Origin: an uncultured Lachnospiraceae bacterium
GTDB lineage: Bacteria; Bacillota; Clostridia; Lachnospirales; Lachnospiraceae
Assembly (NCBI GenBank): GCA_910577735.1
Contig: CAJTOO010000031.1
Coordinates: 1-33,395, forward strand
DNA length: 33,395 nt
Direction: 5' to 3'
Shown: piece by piece, positions 31,733 to 33,395 of the stretch
Layout: every line of letters starts with the position of its first letter
How positions within the stretch are numbered: position 1 is the stretch's first letter
Position numbers and translations under genes: made by a program
Notes under the pieces: generated by a model
The model's input: the letters and a program-made list of their open reading frames with translations, nothing else
Told to the model about the DNA's origin: nothing
Databases searched by the model: none

Positions 31733-33395
31733 CTCATACTTCGCATACTAAAAACAGGCATATCATTGGAAGCTATGCCACCTTGGGTATCTGAAAACGG
31801 TTTTTCCAGTTTTCAGGCAGTTTGCTGATAAAGAGACATACCAATTCTGCTATCTGCGTTTCTGATGCGTTATAGTACTCCCTTATACTACCAAGCAGCG
31901 TATCTATCATAAGTACGATAGCGCAGTCGATGAATTCGTTAATGATCTCACGCTGTACGCCGTAAAACAGATCCTCAAGACTTCGGCTGTCACTGTTTCT
32001 GAAACGTTCAACAGCAAGTATCATGTATCGTATGGCTACAACCACCATATGCGATGTGAGTGCATCATAACTCGTGCTGTGGCATTCTGTCCGCAGTTTC
32101 AGATAGCTCTTTGTGAGTTTGAAATAGGTTTCGATCTGCCAGCGCAGCATGTACGTTTCCAGGATTTCCCTCTCGGACAGGGAAGTGTCCGTGCACACGA
32201 AACACACCCAGTCCTTGCGGTTGCTGCGGTTCCGCGCATATACAAGTTTTGCCAGGATTGCGTTCCCTTCGCTGCCTGTTACGGTGACATTTACCGAAAG
32301 CAGGTATCTGGATTTCCCCCTCCTCTTTTTGCTGCGGGAATAGATTTCCTTTACATCCAGCCTGCTCTGCTTTCCGGTTTCAGGATCTGTCCACAGATAC
32401 TTTGTACTGTTTTTCTTAATCATGGCAATTGTATCCACGTCCATTCCTTTAAGTTCCACCAGCTGGACCGGATTGGAAAACCATGTGTCAAACAGTACAA
32501 AATCGAAGGGAATCCCTGCTTTTTTTGCTTCTTTTACCATGCGGCATACAGTGTCTGTCCCTTTTTCTTTTGCAGCTGCCCTGCGCCTCCCCCGGATGGT
32601 ACGCCTGTCAACAGGAATATCCGGGCCGGTCATGAGGTTCTCGTCACGGGTAGTCAGAAGTATCTGGGAAAACGGGAGAAATATTTCACTGTTTGTCCAT
32701 CCGCCCGTCATCATCCGGTATCCGGTGCGTATCCTGTGGTCATTGTGGTCAAACACTTTTCCGCACAGGTCTGTGCCCTTTCCACCGGTACGGGCGTACA
32801 GGGAATCATCAAATATGAGGGCGCATTTATGTTTTTTATCCGTCTGCGATTCCAGATCCCGGATCACACCGGCTGCCGTCTCCTGCTGAAGGCGTTCCCA
32901 GTTGGCTTTTGGCATCAGGTCAAAGCGGTAGAAAGTGTCCTTTTTATAGTCACGGAAAAAGTTCCCCGTCTCAAACATACGGTACGGGCTTGCCGCAGTG
33001 AAACCAGCCAGGATCTTATCTGTCAGCAGCTGTCCGGCGCTTACACATTTTTCAAGGAATTTAGACTCCTTAACGGTTGTTCCTATGAGACGTGAAATCG
33101 GGTTGTCTGCATATTCATAAACGGACTTTTCCGTAACACTGTCAACGATTTTGGTAATCCCGCATTTTCTTAGTAACGAAGATCCAATATATTTATCCAT
33201 AAAATTTGAAATACTATCAAGTAATTCCTTGCTATTATCAAAAATTTCTGCTATGCTTTTCATTGGTATAGGTCTCCTTTTGCTGATGATTTTTATTGCG
33301 ATTTCATTATAGCAAAGATGAAGTACCTATACCATTTTTATTTATGAAAGTATTGATTTTATTTTTTTATCATATTTCAGTATGCGAAGTATGAG
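31733..33395. mobile_element. Complete IS4-like insertion sequence
   Basis: CTCATACTTCGCATACT at 31733-31749 is the exact reverse complement of 33379-33395. These are 17-bp perfect terminal inverted repeats; if extended four bases they match at 20 of 21. They enclose one transposase gene and little else, about 1,663 bp in all. The right repeat ends on the last base of the window, so the target duplication cannot be checked. Confidence 0.9.
31773..33263 (-). CDS. IS4-superfamily transposase
   Basis: This 496-residue DDE transposase has catalytic-core candidates Asp in ALIFDDSLYAR near residue 150, Asp in FVLFDTWFSN near residue 260, and Glu in YMLRWQIETYFKLTKSY near residue 375. The last matches the Y-x2-R-x3-E pattern of the IS4 group, preceded by WVCFVCTDTSLSEREILE. 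The frame is intact and full length, so the element may be active. AAAGGAG lies about 10 bases upstream of the ATG. The gene fills almost the whole space between the terminal inverted repeats. Confidence 0.92.
   Translation of the reverse strand: MKSIAEIFDNSKELLDSISNFMDKYIGSSLLRKCGITKIVDSVTEKSVYEYADNPISRLIGTTVKESKFLEKCVSAGQLLTDKILAGFTAASPYRMFETGNFFRDYKKDTFYRFDLMPKANWERLQQETAAGVIRDLESQTDKKHKCALIFDDSLYARTGGKGTDLCGKVFDHNDHRIRTGYRMMTGGWTNSEIFLPFSQILLTTRDENLMTGPDIPVDRRTIRGRRRAAAKEKGTDTVCRMVKEAKKAGIPFDFVLFDTWFSNPVQLVELKGMDVDTIAMIKKNSTKYLWTDPETGKQSRLDVKEIYSRSKKRRGKSRYLLSVNVTVTGSEGNAILAKLVYARNRSNRKDWVCFVCTDTSLSEREILETYMLRWQIETYFKLTKSYLKLRTECHSTSYDALTSHMVVVAIRYMILAVERFRNSDSRSLEDLFYGVQREIINEFIDCAIVLMIDTLLGSIREYYNASETQIAELVCLFISKLPENWKNRFQIPKVA

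Noticed and set aside
32049..33095. 348-codon plus-strand frame inside the IS
   Set aside because: It is opposite the intact transposase and shows no domain.
1..33395. CRISPR array, tRNA or rRNA genes
   Set aside because: No regularly spaced direct repeats and no tRNA or rRNA signature sequences were seen on either strand. A dedicated scan was not possible.

Overview
The window looks like the chromosome of an anaerobic Clostridium-type Firmicute, most likely Lachnospiraceae. Supporting signs are the paired GlgC/GlgD ADP-glucose pyrophosphorylases, an F-type ATP synthase whose c subunit carries a Na+-binding signature, strong AGGAGG-type ribosome binding sites, and relics of genes common in that family. 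This assignment is inference from gene content. Every supported gene lies on the minus strand, so transcription runs from high to low coordinates. I found no rRNA, tRNA or CRISPR array.

Layout in transcriptional order, from the right edge. A complete IS4-like insertion sequence (31733-33395, 17-bp perfect terminal inverted repeats, the right one ending on the last base) cuts off a small membrane-protein gene (31521-31732). It is followed by a decayed nuclease-like gene (31181-31456). Next is a four-gene cytoplasmic signalling operon (30792-27174): FIST sensor, membrane-free MCP, stand-alone HPt and a REC-HD-GYP response regulator, with its own promoter and terminator. Then comes the atp operon (26998-19541: atpZ, atpI, atpB, atpE, atpF, atpH, atpA, atpG, atpD, atpC), with a near-consensus promoter, a clear terminator, and hairpins in five of its intercistronic gaps.

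The region 19284-11685 is an envelope-stress style cluster: large FtsX-type ABC permease, ABC ATPase, OmpR-type regulator, histidine kinase and an M15 peptidase lipoprotein. A 171-bp MITE-like repeat sits between permease and ATPase, and a broken AAA-ATPase/DUF1703 gene with its own terminator sits between regulator and kinase. The region 11473-6412 starts with a PAS-GGDEF-EAL protein (degenerate GGDEF, intact EAL residues). It continues with a NitT/TauT-type ABC importer (lipoprotein, permease, ATPase) whose permease and ATPase genes are separated by a GNAT gene and a Nudix gene relic. A stand-alone aconitase-family hydratase (6184-3884) and glgC-glgD (3333-983) follow. The left edge holds a segment with several inverted repeats and a truncated IS1182-type transposase bounded by matching inverted repeats.

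Two themes stand out. Both c-di-GMP proteins here are predicted to degrade c-di-GMP, and no competent cyclase is visible. Several operons have been split by mobile or relic DNA. The best candidate for a little-described system is the FIST-MCP-HPt-HD-GYP operon, which reads as an intracellular sensory relay controlling c-di-GMP breakdown.
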